NCBI RefSeq assembly: GCF_007860015.1
Contig: NZ_SJPS01000012.1
Location: 20,898 to 84,897, forward strand
From: Bythopirellula polymerisocia
GTDB taxonomy: Bacteria > Planctomycetota > Planctomycetia > Pirellulales > Lacipirellulaceae
Direction of reading: 5' to 3'
DNA: 64,000 nt
Part shown: positions 1 through 9,026 of the stretch, piece by piece
Position numbering within the stretch: the first letter of the stretch is position 1
Layout: each line of letters opens with the position of its first letter
The notes under the pieces: model-generated
Seen by the model: the letters and a program-made list of their open reading frames with translations, nothing else
Databases searched by the model: none
What the model was told of the DNA's origin: nothing
Program-made: the position numbers and the translations under genes

Positions 1-1
1 C

Positions 2-712
2 ACGGGACTCGATGGGCGGCTATCCACCCTCGACGATTCGTTCATGAGCGTAGTCGAAGATGCCTTTCTCTTGCATCCCTGGATCGCTTCCGTCGAGAAG
101 ATTTCGAAACTCTATCCTGACGGGGCTCATGTCGAAGTTACCTACCGCAAGCCGATTGCCGTAGTGGAAATGTCGAGTCCCCAGGGGATGTTGCTCGTTC
201 CCGTCGATCACCAGGCGGTACATCTTCCGAACGAGGATGTTCCTGAGGTGTATAAACGATATTTGCCCCGTATCCAGAACGTAGTGGAACGACCTCCGGT
301 CGGACAGCGCTGGGACGATCCGCGCGTGACGGGTGCTGCAGACTTAGCAGTTCGTTTATCAGATGTCTGGGAGCAACTTGCACTGGTAGATATACTCCCT
401 TCTACCCGACCAGAGATACTCGACGAACATCGCTACTACGTCTACGATCTAATGACCCGCGGCGGAACAAGAGTCGTGTGGGGAGCTGCGCCAGCTCAAG
501 CGCCACCAGGGGAAGATGATTTCAGCGCAAAGCTCGAAAGGCTTCGGGCCTGCGTAGCTGATGTCGGCCCTCTCGACTCAGTTCGCAGTCCGGCGGTTGT
601 CGATGTGCGGAACCAACTCTCGGTGACCCCACGCACGGTCAAGAAAAAAGTCGAGCCGAGGACTGTAAAGAAGGAATCACCGGCTACCGAAGAAACATCG
701 GTAGTAAAATGA
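2..712 (+). CDS. FtsQ/DivIB-like POTRA protein, 5' end cut by window
   Basis: The frame is open from base 2, so the N-terminus (probably a membrane anchor) lies outside the window; the first in-window ATG is at 44 but is not a convincing start. The stretch PWIASVEKISKLYPDGAHV followed by RKPIAVVEM matches the layout of the FtsQ/DivIB POTRA and beta region: a Trp-Val pair, a basic residue before Pro, alternating hydrophobics, then R-x-P-x-A. The last 50 residues are rich in Lys, Glu, Thr and Val and look disordered. FtsQ proteins are periplasmic divisome components. Planctomycetes mostly lack FtsZ, so the role here is open. The family call is inferred from pattern only. It reads toward csrA on the opposite strand. 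Confidence 0.5.
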   Translation, partial: TGLDGRLSTLDDSFMSVVEDAFLLHPWIASVEKISKLYPDGAHVEVTYRKPIAVVEMSSPQGMLLVPVDHQAVHLPNEDVPEVYKRYLPRIQNVVERPPVGQRWDDPRVTGAADLAVRLSDVWEQLALVDILPSTRPEILDEHRYYVYDLMTRGGTRVVWGAAPAQAPPGEDDFSAKLERLRACVADVGPLDSVRSPAVVDVRNQLSVTPRTVKKKVEPRTVKKESPATEETSVVK

Positions 713-788
713 CCGATTACCAAATCCTAATGACCAGATCACACAGATCTACGTCGGGAAATTGGTCACAGGGAATTGAAAATTGGAT

Positions 789-1004
789 TCAGCTCTTGCT
801 CTCACGAGCCAATTGCTGAGCACTCTCAATTGCCAGTTGTTCAGCTTCGCGGAGCTGAATGGCGAGTTCTTCGCGCACCACCGGCAGTTCCTTGGGGGCT
901 TCGATGCCGATGCGCACACCGCCGCTCCCGACCTTGATGACGGTGACAGCAATCTCGTCGCCGATCAGAATCCGTTCGCCAATTTTTCGGGAAACGACCA
1001 ACAC
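789..1004 (-). CDS. csrA: Carbon storage regulator CsrA
   Basis: A small RNA-binding dimer that represses or stabilises mRNAs at GGA motifs. The core VLVVSRKIGERILIGDEI followed by VTVIKVGSGGVRIGIEAPKE is the CsrA/RsmA five-strand fold, including the IGIEAPK segment. The family normally begins MLVLSRK, so the GTG at 1004 is preferred, giving 71 residues. A longer reading from a GTG at 1025 would add seven residues (KGISTR region). An AAAGGGA about 12 bases upstream of 1004 can serve as ribosome site. The C-terminal tail after the core (about 20 residues, Gln, Glu and Ala-rich) is longer than in E. coli CsrA. It is convergent with the FtsQ-like gene and seems monocistronic. Confidence 0.93.
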   Translation of the reverse strand: MLVVSRKIGERILIGDEIAVTVIKVGSGGVRIGIEAPKELPVVREELAIQLREAEQLAIESAQQLARESKS

Positions 1005-1234
1005 GCGCGTTGAAATCCCTTTCACTTGCTATTCATTGGCTTTGCAAATGAGAGTTTTTCGCCAAGAATAGGAGGTTGCAAAAACTAATTAGGCGTTTCG
1101 CTCGCCACGCTATGCGTTACGGTAGTCTTGGAGTGTGGCGTTTGCAAGCAGTTTGGAGCCATATTCCAGTTGGAAATTGGCTCAATCATGTTGGTTTGGG
1201 TAGTTTGCGTGCTTTGTAAGCAGGTTATCTGTCT

Positions 1235-2173
1235 ATGTCGCTCGAATCGGAATTGATCGCTTGGCTCAAGGGCAACTTGCCTCAAGCTCACCAATTCGAG
1301 GTTGGTCTAGGAGATGACGCCGCAGTTTTGGAACTAGATGGCAGGGCCGTGGTCACCACCGATATGCTCACGGATGGCGTTGATTTTCTTCTGGAGGAAG
1401 TCGAACCCCAATTGATTGGGCACAAGGCGCTAGGTGTTAATTTGAGCGACTTGGCGGCAATGGCAGCAGAGCCGATCGCAGCGTTTGTGTCGTTGGCATT
1501 GCCGCGCGCCGGAACGGAGAATCTCTCTCCATTAGAATTGGCGATTGAACTTTATCAAGGGATGTTGCCGCTAGCGGAGTTGCATGGTGTTACCATTGCG
1601 GGTGGCGATACGAACACCTGGGATGGCAGCTTGGCTATTAGTATTACCGCGATCGGTGAGACAACCTCGCGAGGTCCGCTTCGTCGTTCTGGTGCTAGGG
1701 CCGGTGATAAGGTGCTCGTAACTGGCCACTTGGGAGGCAGCATCCTCGGCCGTCATCTTCAAGTGGAACCTCGCATAAGGGAAGCATTACAGCTTCATGA
1801 GCAGTACAAATTGCACGCTGGGATAGATATCTCTGACGGTCTTGCTTTGGACGCTTCACGTCTGGCAACAGCCAGTGACTGTGGCATCGTACTAGAGATG
1901 GAAAGTATCCCGATTTCAGGTGCTGCCTATGATTTGAGCAATACCACTGGAAAAACCCCTCTTGAACATGCCCTGGGAGATGGGGAAGATTTTGAACTCC
2001 TGCTGGCTGTCCCGCCAGAGGAGGCGAAAAATCTTATCGCTGCTCAGCCTATTGATGTTTCAATCACTTGCATCGGGGAATTCATTGATAGTTCCGGATT
2101 GTGGAAAGAAGAGATTGATGGGAGCCTTTCGCCTCTTACTCCCACCGGTTACCAACACGAGGCAGACAGGTGA
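1235..2173 (+). CDS. thiL: Thiamine-monophosphate kinase
   Basis: Phosphorylates thiamine monophosphate to the active cofactor thiamine diphosphate with ATP, in the cytosol. It is 312 residues long, normal for ThiL. The AIR-synthase-like fold is recognisable: GLGDDAAVL (metal/ATP-binding aspartates near residue 27), TTDMLTDGVDF, then NLSDLAAMAAEP, GGDTN near residue 125, GISDGLALDASR-type segment (here GIDISDGLALD) and GDGEDFELL near 250. The start at 1235 gives the expected short N-terminus (MSLESELIAWL). The stop overlaps the GTG start of tsaE, indicating translational coupling. No TPP riboswitch is visible in the 230 bases upstream. Confidence 0.95.
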   Translation: MSLESELIAWLKGNLPQAHQFEVGLGDDAAVLELDGRAVVTTDMLTDGVDFLLEEVEPQLIGHKALGVNLSDLAAMAAEPIAAFVSLALPRAGTENLSPLELAIELYQGMLPLAELHGVTIAGGDTNTWDGSLAISITAIGETTSRGPLRRSGARAGDKVLVTGHLGGSILGRHLQVEPRIREALQLHEQYKLHAGIDISDGLALDASRLATASDCGIVLEMESIPISGAAYDLSNTTGKTPLEHALGDGEDFELLLAVPPEEAKNLIAAQPIDVSITCIGEFIDSSGLWKEEIDGSLSPLTPTGYQHEADR

Positions 2174-2661
2174 CAGAGTTTCGCTTTCTCGCACAGGATG
2201 AATCGGATACCGATAGACTGGGCAAGCATCTTGCAGAGGTGTTGCCACCAGGCTGCGTTATCGCGCTGAACGGTACACTGGGTGCCGGCAAGACTCGCTT
2301 AGTCCAAGCAGTAGCAGCCGGTATGGGTATTCCCCGCGAAGCGGTTACCAGCCCCACCTTCGTGCTGGTCAACGAATACGTCGGCGGACGCTTACCCATC
2401 TACCACTTTGATACCTACCGACTTTGCGACGAGGATGAATTCATCGAACTTGGTCCGGAGGAGTATTTTTCTGGTAGAGGCATCACGTTTGTCGAGTGGG
2501 CCGAACGGTTTGAGACTTGTTTGCCTGCGGAGAGAGTCACAGTTCACATTGAAGTGTTAGGCGCGAGCGAACGAGAATTTGCTGTCTCAGCGAATTCAGC
2601 GTCGCTCAATTCAATTGTTGACGAACTTGGAGAAAAGTTGGTAGCTAAAGGCACAAGGTGA
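2170..2661 (+). CDS. tsaE: tRNA t6A biosynthesis ATPase TsaE
   Basis: ATPase subunit of the TsaBDE complex that makes N6-threonylcarbamoyladenosine at position 37 of ANN-decoding tRNAs. It is 163 residues long. Walker A is GTLGAGKTRL near residue 38, followed by the family signature TSPTFVLVNEY and YHFDTYRL with its conserved HxDxYR, then FVEWAERF. The GTG start at 2170 overlaps the thiL stop in the string GTGA, so it is probably translated by coupling. The gene ends 8 bases before the converging hslU stop. Confidence 0.93.
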   Translation: MTEFRFLAQDESDTDRLGKHLAEVLPPGCVIALNGTLGAGKTRLVQAVAAGMGIPREAVTSPTFVLVNEYVGGRLPIYHFDTYRLCDEDEFIELGPEEYFSGRGITFVEWAERFETCLPAERVTVHIEVLGASEREFAVSANSASLNSIVDELGEKLVAKGTR

Positions 2662-2668
2662 TTTGTGA

Positions 2669-4015
2669 TTACAAAATGTACTTACTCTGATCCTCGTCTT
2701 GCACGATCTTATCCAGCCGCTCGCGGACGTAGCCAGCATTAATCTCCACGCGGCCCATTTTCATCTCGGGGGCCTCGAAGCTTAGTTCTTCAAGGAGACG
2801 TTCCATGATCGTGTGCAGCCGGCGGGCCCCGATGTTCTGCGTCGTTTGATTCACCTGATAGGCATAGCTCGCCAGTGCCTCGATCGCGTCGTCGAGAAAT
2901 ACTATCTCGACACCTTCGGTCTGCATCAACGCGACATATTGTTTAGTGAGAGCGTTGCGTGGTTCCGACAGGATGCGCACAAAGTCATCTTTCGAGAGGG
3001 CTTCCAGTTCCACGCGAATCGGGAAACGCCCCTGCAACTCTGGCATCAGTTCACTTGGCTTCGCGGTGTGGAAAGCACCGGCAGCGACAAACAGCACATG
3101 GTCGGTCCGCACATAGCCGTAACGAGTATGTACAGTGGTCCCCTCGACGATGGGAAGCAGATCCCGTTGAACGCCTTGGCGCGATACGTCGGCACCGCGG
3201 CCCCCTTCGCTCGCCACCACTTTGTCTATCTCGTCGACGAAGATAATACCAGTGTTTTCAGCTAATTCCACTGCCTGAGCGTTGACTTTGTCCTGATTAA
3301 TGAGGGCTTCACATTCCTGATCGAAGAGTACCTTGCGGGCCTCGGCGACTGTCATTTCGCGTCGCACGACATTCTTGGGCAAAATCTTCTCCAGCATTCC
3401 TTGCATGTCGAAATCCATCGTGTCCCCGCCGGGTCCTCCCATGCCGGGGATCATCATCGCTTGAGCCTTTTGCTCGATTGTGATCTCAACGTTACGATTC
3501 TCAAGCTCGCCACCGACTAACATGGCACGCATCTTCTCGCGGCTTCGTTCATAACGCTCAGGTGAGTCCTGGCTTTCGACACCCACATCAAAGGACGAGG
3601 GAGCAGGAACCAGCAACTCCAGCAATCGGTCAGTCACGCGCCGCTCGGCTTCTTCCTGCACGTTGGCTAGTTCGCGCTCGCGCACCAGCCCGATGGCATT
3701 TTCAACCAGCTCGCGGACCATGCTCTCCACGTCACGGCCATAGTAGCCCACCTCGGTGTACTTGCTGGCTTCTACTTTGATGAAAGGTGCACCTGTGAGG
3801 TTAGCCAGTCGCCGTGCGATTTCCGTTTTGCCTACGCCAGTGGGGCCGATCATCAGGATGTTTTTTGGCGCAACCTCTTTACGCATGTCATCGTCGAGTT
3901 GCTGGCGGCGCCAGCGATTCCGGATTGCGACAGCGACGGCCCGTTTGGCATCGGCCTGGCCAACGATATGACGATCGAGGTGTTCTACAATTTCGCGGGG
4001 AGTGAGATTCTTCAC
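2669..4015 (-). CDS. hslU: ATP-dependent protease ATPase subunit HslU (ClpY)
   Basis: AAA+ unfoldase that feeds substrates to the HslV peptidase chamber. It is 448 residues, typical length. It starts MKNLTPREIVEHLDRHIVGQ, with Walker A GPTGVGKTEIARRLA near residue 57 and the ASKYTEVGYYGRDVES pore segment (GYVGRD-type, here GYYGRD). The I domain around residues 110-230 carries the glycine/methionine-rich GMGGPGG. Walker B is GIIFVDEIDKV, sensor 1 follows, and the C-terminus QDEDQSKYIL matches the tail that docks into HslV. Its start overlaps the hslV stop by 4 bases, so the two are coupled and co-transcribed. Confidence 0.97.
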   Translation of the reverse strand: MKNLTPREIVEHLDRHIVGQADAKRAVAVAIRNRWRRQQLDDDMRKEVAPKNILMIGPTGVGKTEIARRLANLTGAPFIKVEASKYTEVGYYGRDVESMVRELVENAIGLVRERELANVQEEAERRVTDRLLELLVPAPSSFDVGVESQDSPERYERSREKMRAMLVGGELENRNVEITIEQKAQAMMIPGMGGPGGDTMDFDMQGMLEKILPKNVVRREMTVAEARKVLFDQECEALINQDKVNAQAVELAENTGIIFVDEIDKVVASEGGRGADVSRQGVQRDLLPIVEGTTVHTRYGYVRTDHVLFVAAGAFHTAKPSELMPELQGRFPIRVELEALSKDDFVRILSEPRNALTKQYVALMQTEGVEIVFLDDAIEALASYAYQVNQTTQNIGARRLHTIMERLLEELSFEAPEMKMGRVEINAGYVRERLDKIVQDEDQSKYIL

Positions 4016-4545
4016 TTGATCTCTTCAATAACGATGTTCTGGTTGGAATATACGCAGATCTCGCCGGCAATTTCGAGGCTCTGCCTGACGATCTCTGCAG
4101 CGGAGAGCGAAGTTTGCTTTACTAAAGCCCGCGCCGCAGCCAAGGCATAATTGCCGCCCGATCCGATGCCGATGATGCCGTCGCTCGGTTGAATGACGTC
4201 CCCCGTGCCTGAGACGAGCAGCGAGTGCTCGGCGTTCACCACAGCTACTAAGGCTTCGAGCCGACGCAGGGCGCGATCCATCCGCCAATCTTTGGCCAAC
4301 TCGGTACACGCGCGGGGCAGATTTGCCGGGTGGTCTTTCAATTTTGCCTCAAGTCGCTCCATCAACGCAAAGGCATCAGCCGCCGCACCGGCAAAACCGA
4401 CCAACACCTTATCGTCCATAAGGCGGCGAATCTTGATGGCGTCGGACTTCACCACTGTCTGTCCCATGGTCACCTGGCCGTCGCCGCCGATGGCAACCTG
4501 ACCGTTGTGTCGAACTGTGAGAATAGTAGTGGAGCGGGTCTTCAT
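4012..4545 (-). CDS. hslV: ATP-dependent protease peptidase subunit HslV
   Basis: Proteasome-related threonine peptidase that forms the HslVU protease with HslU. It is 177 residues. The N-terminus MKTRSTTILTVRHNGQVAIGGDGQVTMG contains the family strand order; the mature protein should begin at one of the threonines in STTILTVR after processing, as in other HslV with a short propeptide. The segment KVLVGFAGAAADAFALMERLE and the later GIIGIGSGGNYALAAARAL are family hallmarks. First gene of the hslVU pair, with about 105 bases of non-coding DNA upstream. Confidence 0.97.
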   Translation of the reverse strand: MKTRSTTILTVRHNGQVAIGGDGQVTMGQTVVKSDAIKIRRLMDDKVLVGFAGAAADAFALMERLEAKLKDHPANLPRACTELAKDWRMDRALRRLEALVAVVNAEHSLLVSGTGDVIQPSDGIIGIGSGGNYALAAARALVKQTSLSAAEIVRQSLEIAGEICVYSNQNIVIEEIK

Positions 4546-4650
4546 AATATGTCAGTCGCGGCGGGCTGCATTGAGGGCTAGTGGTGAGACGGCCCATTTT
4601 CGCTCAGAAGAGTGTCCGTGACTAGGGGGCACATGCAGTCAAGCAAGGAG

Positions 4651-4887
4651 CTAACGAGGTGGTAGCTTTTTAGGCTTGCAGAGCCATTTTTTCTGATTCG
4701 ACGCGCGACAGCATTTCGTGCAGACATATTTGGGGTCTGCAACGATATGTACTAGGAGTTCGAAGTGCTCGCGGATCTGATCCTTCGACCAATCGCAAAG
4801 TTCTTTGGTAGGCTCAGACTTCTCGCTCATCGATTGCATTCGTTGAAGTAGCAGGGGAGGGCGTCTGGTGACTATTGTAGTCAGCAT
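4651..4887 (-). CDS. Small Cys-rich (zinc-ribbon-like) hypothetical protein
   Basis: A 78-residue frame whose likely conserved part is MSEKSEPTKELCDWSKDQ onward (possible start at 4830; other ATGs at 4839 and 4887; none has a clear ribosome site). The C-terminal half has YVCTKCCRASNQKKWLCKP, where the Cys pair plus a later Cys suggest a small metal site or a degenerate zinc ribbon; DWSKDQIREHFELL reads as a helix. Function unknown. It sits alone between hslV and the isochorismatase-like gene. Reality of the gene is inferred from protein-like composition and the Cys pattern. Confidence 0.6.
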   Translation of the reverse strand: MLTTIVTRRPPLLLQRMQSMSEKSEPTKELCDWSKDQIREHFELLVHIVADPKYVCTKCCRASNQKKWLCKPKKLPPR

Positions 4888-4949
4888 CTATCATAAAGTC
4901 TTCCTATTCACCCTCAGTACTCCACACTCAACCCAATACTCCCTCCGCC

Positions 4950-5522
4950 ATGGCACGCAGTCCCGAATTGATGAACCCAACCGACACAGGCCTGCTGGTG
5001 GTCGACGTCCAGGATCGCCTTCTTGCCGTGCAGCCTGATGAGAAGCGGATTGTGTGGAATATCCGTCGCTTGTTGGACGGCGCAAGAATCCTCGGAGTCC
5101 GCGCAGCTGCGACAGAGCAATACCCTGAAAAGCTGGGCCCCACTTCGTCGATTCTTGCAGAACGAATCGATGATCCCGCAGTGAGCAAACTCGCATTTAG
5201 TTGTGCAGATTGCAGCACGATCTTCGAACCCTGGCGCGCTGCTGGCATCCACCGTGTGCTTGTGTGTGGCATTGAAACCCACGTCTGCGTGCAGCAAACC
5301 GTACTCGACTTGCTCTCAACAGGGATGCAAGTCCTAGTTGCTTCCGATGCCGTCGGATCGAGATATGCGACTGATCACGAGATCGCTTTACGACGCATGG
5401 AAACTTCGGGAGCCATCATCACGACGACTGAGGCGGCACTTTTTGAATGGTGTCGCGTCGCAGGGACAGCAGAGTTCAAATCGATTAGTGCGCTGGCGAA
5501 GGAGGAGTTGGGGGTGAGATGA
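4950..5522 (+). CDS. Isochorismatase-family cysteine hydrolase
   Basis: 190 residues with the isochorismatase fold. TGLLVVDVQDRLLAVQP carries the catalytic Asp near residue 20, and VLVCGIETHVCVQQTVLDLL carries the catalytic Cys near residue 112 with the usual cis-peptide G-I-E-T-H-V-C context. AATEQYPEKLGPT fits the active-site region before the lysine, which is probably the K of SKLAF near residue 73. The YcaC-like branch hydrolyses small amides or esters; the substrate is unknown. Monocistronic, divergent from the small Cys-rich gene. A possible role in nicotinamide or carbamate metabolism cannot be tested here. Confidence 0.88.
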   Translation: MARSPELMNPTDTGLLVVDVQDRLLAVQPDEKRIVWNIRRLLDGARILGVRAAATEQYPEKLGPTSSILAERIDDPAVSKLAFSCADCSTIFEPWRAAGIHRVLVCGIETHVCVQQTVLDLLSTGMQVLVASDAVGSRYATDHEIALRRMETSGAIITTTEAALFEWCRVAGTAEFKSISALAKEELGVR

Positions 5523-5612
5523 TTTGGAATATTTTACTCCAATGATTAAGATTTGATGACTCGCTAGAATAGGTATTTCACAATAGACATGAAAACTATC
5601 CCGAGACAAGGT

Positions 5613-6992
5613 TCATCCCGCCAAAGTCTTCTCGTTCCACGGACCCGTGATGGCTACGGTCATGCCACTGTGTTGAAGATTCACAAAAAGCGTACTGCCA
5701 TCTGGCGAGAAAGTGATCCCGGCAAATTCGGTTTGAAGATGGTTACTGGCAAAAGTGTAGAGCTTTCCCTTGGGTGTGACGCCGATGATGCGAATCTCCA
5801 TCCCTGGATGATCTTCGCAGACCATGAGGTCTCCCCAAGGCGCAACCGTGAGATTGTCTGCTGACTCTAATAACGCAGAATCGTTGGGCTCGATAAACAA
5901 TTCGAGCGAGTCCTCCTCGGCACCAGGAATGAGTCGCCAGATCTGGCCCGTTCTTTTCTTTCCGCCGCTGGTGCAGGCGATAAAAAACTGTCCTTCGCTG
6001 AACCAGATTCCTTCCCCACGGGCAAAGCGAGCCGCACCTTCCGAAAAACCACGCAATCGTAAATCGTCTTCGGGGGCAGTAACATCCGCTATATCCATCC
6101 ACTCGACGGGGTGTTGCTTCCCAACTTCAACCGACGGTAGCTCCCAATTGCGAGTGTCCATTGACGACACATCGCGAAAACGGAGAGCCTGCAACTTTCC
6201 TCCAGCGACTAGCTTCCCTGGTTCATTGGGAATGAAGCGATAAAACAGTCCGTCCTCGCGATCTTCCGTAAGATAGACGATCCCCGTCTCCGGATCGACC
6301 GCCACAGCTTCATGATTGAATCGACCCATCCCGACCAATGGGACAGCGGTCGCGAGCGAAGCTTCGGCCGTGGCCGGCACTTCAAAACAATAACCGTGAT
6401 CCTGCTCAATGAGGCTTTCTCCATCCGTCTTCTCGCCCGGGCGAATTACCGTTTCTTCGCAAGTGATCCAGCTATTCCAAGGAGTCGGACCTCCTGCGCA
6501 GTTGCGATCCGTCCCTGCCAAACTGAGGAATTCACGGACCACTTTCTGTTCACGAGTATCGTATACAATAGTTGTGGTGCCCCCTCGATGTGGCAGCTTG
6601 TCCCCTCCACGGTCGTAGAGCTTCTCTCGATCGACCTTATCAAATAATTCATTGAATTTGCCAAATGCGCCGGGCCCCTCATATGGCATTAGTTCGTGAT
6701 TGCGGACTAGAATTGTCAATCCATCGGGGCCAGCGAAAGTCGCCATGCCATCAGGTTTCCCGGGGGTGATGAATCCATCGCTCATAGGCTGGCCACTGGT
6801 GGAAATCACTTGGTAATGAAAGCCAGAAGGCAGATCCAGAACACCAATGGGATCCTCTACTAAAGGACCATACGGCGCGAAGCGGTTCGCCTCCAGAGCC
6901 CAGACCGGTTCTTGTATCGTGTGGCGCAAAGCGCAGAATCCCGCGGCAAATGCAGAGGAACGGACGAGAAAATCGCGGCGTGACGAGCCCAT
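5613..6992 (-). CDS. PhoX-family (DUF839) phosphatase-like protein, Tat-exported
   Basis: 459 residues. It begins MGSSRRDFLVRSSAFAAGF, a twin-arginine signal (S-R-R-D-F-L) with a following hydrophobic stretch, so it is exported folded to the periplasm. The body is a beta-propeller: FAGPDGLTILVRNHELMPYEGPG, RGGTTTIVYDT, GGPTPWNSWITCEET, FNHEAVAVDPETGIVYLTED and WGDLMVCEDHPG are the acidic metal-binding and blade motifs of the DUF839/PhoX family. PhoX proteins are Ca/Fe-dependent alkaline phosphatases, but many family members are uncharacterised, so phosphatase activity is inferred. AAGGG lies 8-9 bases before the ATG. No obvious Pho box was recognised. Confidence 0.85.
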   Translation of the reverse strand: MGSSRRDFLVRSSAFAAGFCALRHTIQEPVWALEANRFAPYGPLVEDPIGVLDLPSGFHYQVISTSGQPMSDGFITPGKPDGMATFAGPDGLTILVRNHELMPYEGPGAFGKFNELFDKVDREKLYDRGGDKLPHRGGTTTIVYDTREQKVVREFLSLAGTDRNCAGGPTPWNSWITCEETVIRPGEKTDGESLIEQDHGYCFEVPATAEASLATAVPLVGMGRFNHEAVAVDPETGIVYLTEDREDGLFYRFIPNEPGKLVAGGKLQALRFRDVSSMDTRNWELPSVEVGKQHPVEWMDIADVTAPEDDLRLRGFSEGAARFARGEGIWFSEGQFFIACTSGGKKRTGQIWRLIPGAEEDSLELFIEPNDSALLESADNLTVAPWGDLMVCEDHPGMEIRIIGVTPKGKLYTFASNHLQTEFAGITFSPDGSTLFVNLQHSGMTVAITGPWNEKTLAG

Positions 6993-7073
6993 GGGGAAAC
7001 CCTTAAAATGGCTGCAAGAACGGACCTATAACAACCATTACGATACGCCGATGTTCAGCGGAATTCAAGGCGC

Positions 7074-8018
7074 TCAACTAATGCTTCGATTAAGACTCCG
7101 ATAGTAATCAATCGACAACTCAAGTCCCTCGTCAAAGGAAATTTGAGACTCAAATTTCAACAGTTTCTGAGCTAGCGTGGTGTCTGCCAGGCTCTCCCTG
7201 ACATCTCCGGGTCGAGGATCAGCAAAGATTGGTTCGATCGCAGTTCCCAGAACCCGATTGATTGCAGCTACTAGATCCAGCAGCGTAAACTGTTTTCCCG
7301 TAGCGACGTTAATTGATTTCCCAACGGCCGCTTGTGACTCGGCAGCCAGCAGATTGCCACGAACAATATCCGCTACATAGGTGAAATCTCTAGATTGCAA
7401 CCCGTCACCGTAAATTGTGGGCCGCTTTCCCTGAAGCATCAACGAAACGAAAATTGGAATTACCGCCGAGTATTCGCTCGTAGGATCCTGGCGGGGGCCG
7501 AATACATTGAAGTAACGAATCGTAACCGTTTCCAACCCGAATGTTTCGGTAAAGGCCTGGCAATAATACTCGGCTGCCAGTTTGGCCGCCGCATATGGAG
7601 ACAACGGTGCGGGCAAATCCTGCTCAGTCTTGGCAGGCTGTGGTGTGTTACCATAGGCGCTGCTCGAACCGGCATACACTAACCTTCGGACACCGCTCTT
7701 GCGGGCTGCGTCGAGAAGGGTGACCGTGCCCGTCACGCAGGCCGCATTGGTATCCAGCGGTGCTGTGACACTTCGCGGCACGGATGCCAATGCCGCCTGA
7801 TGGAATATTAAATCCATTCCCTCGACCGCTGCCGCAGTTGCACGCGGGTCGGCAACATCTCCTTCGATAAGTTCGACGGCGTCACCAAGATGCGTCAGAT
7901 TCTCGCGTTTTCCTGCGCAAAGATTATCGAGCACACGCACCTTGTCACCTCGCTCAACAAGAGCCGAGGTGATGTGCGAACCTATAAATCCTGCACCGCC
8001 AGTGACTAGAACTTTCAA
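7074..8018 (-). CDS. NAD-dependent nucleotide-sugar epimerase/dehydratase
   Basis: Extended short-chain dehydrogenase of 314 residues, close to UDP-glucose 4-epimerase-type enzymes. The Rossmann motif is VTGGAGFIGSH at residues 4-14. The catalytic set is S-S-S near 118-120 and Y-A-A-A-K near 145. RYFNVFGPRQDP and the later GDGLQSRDFTYVADIV are typical of UDP-hexose and UDP-uronate epimerases. The start codon is TTG at 8018, supported by AGGGAG 8-9 bases upstream and by the Rossmann strand beginning at residue 2. It lies just outside the polysaccharide locus and probably supplies a UDP-sugar to it (inference). Confidence 0.9.
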   Translation of the reverse strand: MKVLVTGGAGFIGSHITSALVERGDKVRVLDNLCAGKRENLTHLGDAVELIEGDVADPRATAAAVEGMDLIFHQAALASVPRSVTAPLDTNAACVTGTVTLLDAARKSGVRRLVYAGSSSAYGNTPQPAKTEQDLPAPLSPYAAAKLAAEYYCQAFTETFGLETVTIRYFNVFGPRQDPTSEYSAVIPIFVSLMLQGKRPTIYGDGLQSRDFTYVADIVRGNLLAAESQAAVGKSINVATGKQFTLLDLVAAINRVLGTAIEPIFADPRPGDVRESLADTTLAQKLLKFESQISFDEGLELSIDYYRSLNRSIS

Positions 8019-8126
8019 AGACTTTACTCCCTTGTGAGCCGGATACTCTGCTTGCTAGGTCGCAAAAATAGAGGATTTCACTTGCCAAGGCAATCGCATG
8101 ATGGCAGAGTCGTTGGTGATCGAATT

Positions 8127-9026
8127 TCACGACCGCGATTTGTTTGGTTTTGCCTGTTGTTTCTGGGCGTACATATTGCGGTCCGCGGTTTCCAGCATAT
8201 CATCCATAGGCACGGTGAGGTCATTCGCTAGCGCAATGCCAATCGAAACGGACACTGAGAATTCGCGCCCTTCAACAAGGAGAGGTTCCTCTGCAGTGGC
8301 TCTCAGGCGGTCCACCACAGGAATTGCCTCTTCGATAGATTGCACTCCGGCAAGCAGGACGACAAATTCATCTCCACCATATCGTACAACCAGATCGTCG
8401 TCACGAAGTGACTCTTGCCAGCGCTCCGCCAAGATTGCCAGAATCCGATCCCCATTTGCATGACCATGCTTGTCATTGATTTGTTTGAAATCGTTCAAAT
8501 CGAGAAACAATAACGCGTGAGGACATGGTTCACCGGGATTTCTGTAACCCCACTGCTGACGCCAATCTTCCATAACCCTGCGGTCAGGTAAGCCTGTTAC
8601 CACATCGGAGTAACTGGCTAAATGATTGGTTTGCGTGTTCGGCTGGATCAACAACAGATGCCAGAGATTCTGGTTACTCTCAAGGGAACTAAGATAGACC
8701 GTTGCTTGGGTGACGGGTTGTCCATTCCTATGCAGATTGATTTGATACGAATTGGAGCTCGTAGACTTTCTTGGGCTGGTTCCATTCAATTCCTGCATTG
8801 CGCTCTTGAGGTCTGGTATTAACGAGAAAAGCTGGTCATTCGAAATCGGATCGATCGGAGAGCCAATCCACTGCCTAATCAGGTCATTTGTCGCTAGTAC
8901 GCGATCCTCAGCGAAGTCGATTATGCAGGCCCCAGTGCAAATTCCCCGAATGGGCAGTGGAAACTGTGGGATGCTCATCTTTAAGTCACTCGTGAAATGT
9001 ATGGTTTTAGGGAGCTGGTTTTCCAT
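8127..9026 (-). CDS. GGDEF diguanylate cyclase
   Basis: 299 residues. The N-terminal 120 residues look like a degenerate PAS-type sensor (RGICTGACIIDFAEDRVLATN, later QATVYLSSLE). The GGDEF domain follows: VTGLPDRRVMEDW, then HALLFLDLNDFKQINDKHGH and the catalytic RYGGDEFVVLL near residue 235. Five residues before it RDDD forms an RxxD inhibitory site, so feedback by c-di-GMP is expected. No transmembrane segment is evident, so it is probably cytosolic. It lies 450 bases from the first gene of the exopolysaccharide locus on the other strand, which fits, but does not prove, c-di-GMP control of polymer production. Confidence 0.93.
   Translation of the reverse strand: MENQLPKTIHFTSDLKMSIPQFPLPIRGICTGACIIDFAEDRVLATNDLIRQWIGSPIDPISNDQLFSLIPDLKSAMQELNGTSPRKSTSSNSYQINLHRNGQPVTQATVYLSSLESNQNLWHLLLIQPNTQTNHLASYSDVVTGLPDRRVMEDWRQQWGYRNPGEPCPHALLFLDLNDFKQINDKHGHANGDRILAILAERWQESLRDDDLVVRYGGDEFVVLLAGVQSIEEAIPVVDRLRATAEEPLLVEGREFSVSVSIGIALANDLTVPMDDMLETADRNMYAQKQQAKPNKSRS

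Noticed and set aside
1026..1234. TPP riboswitch upstream of thiL
   Set aside because: No thi-box-like sequence was seen.
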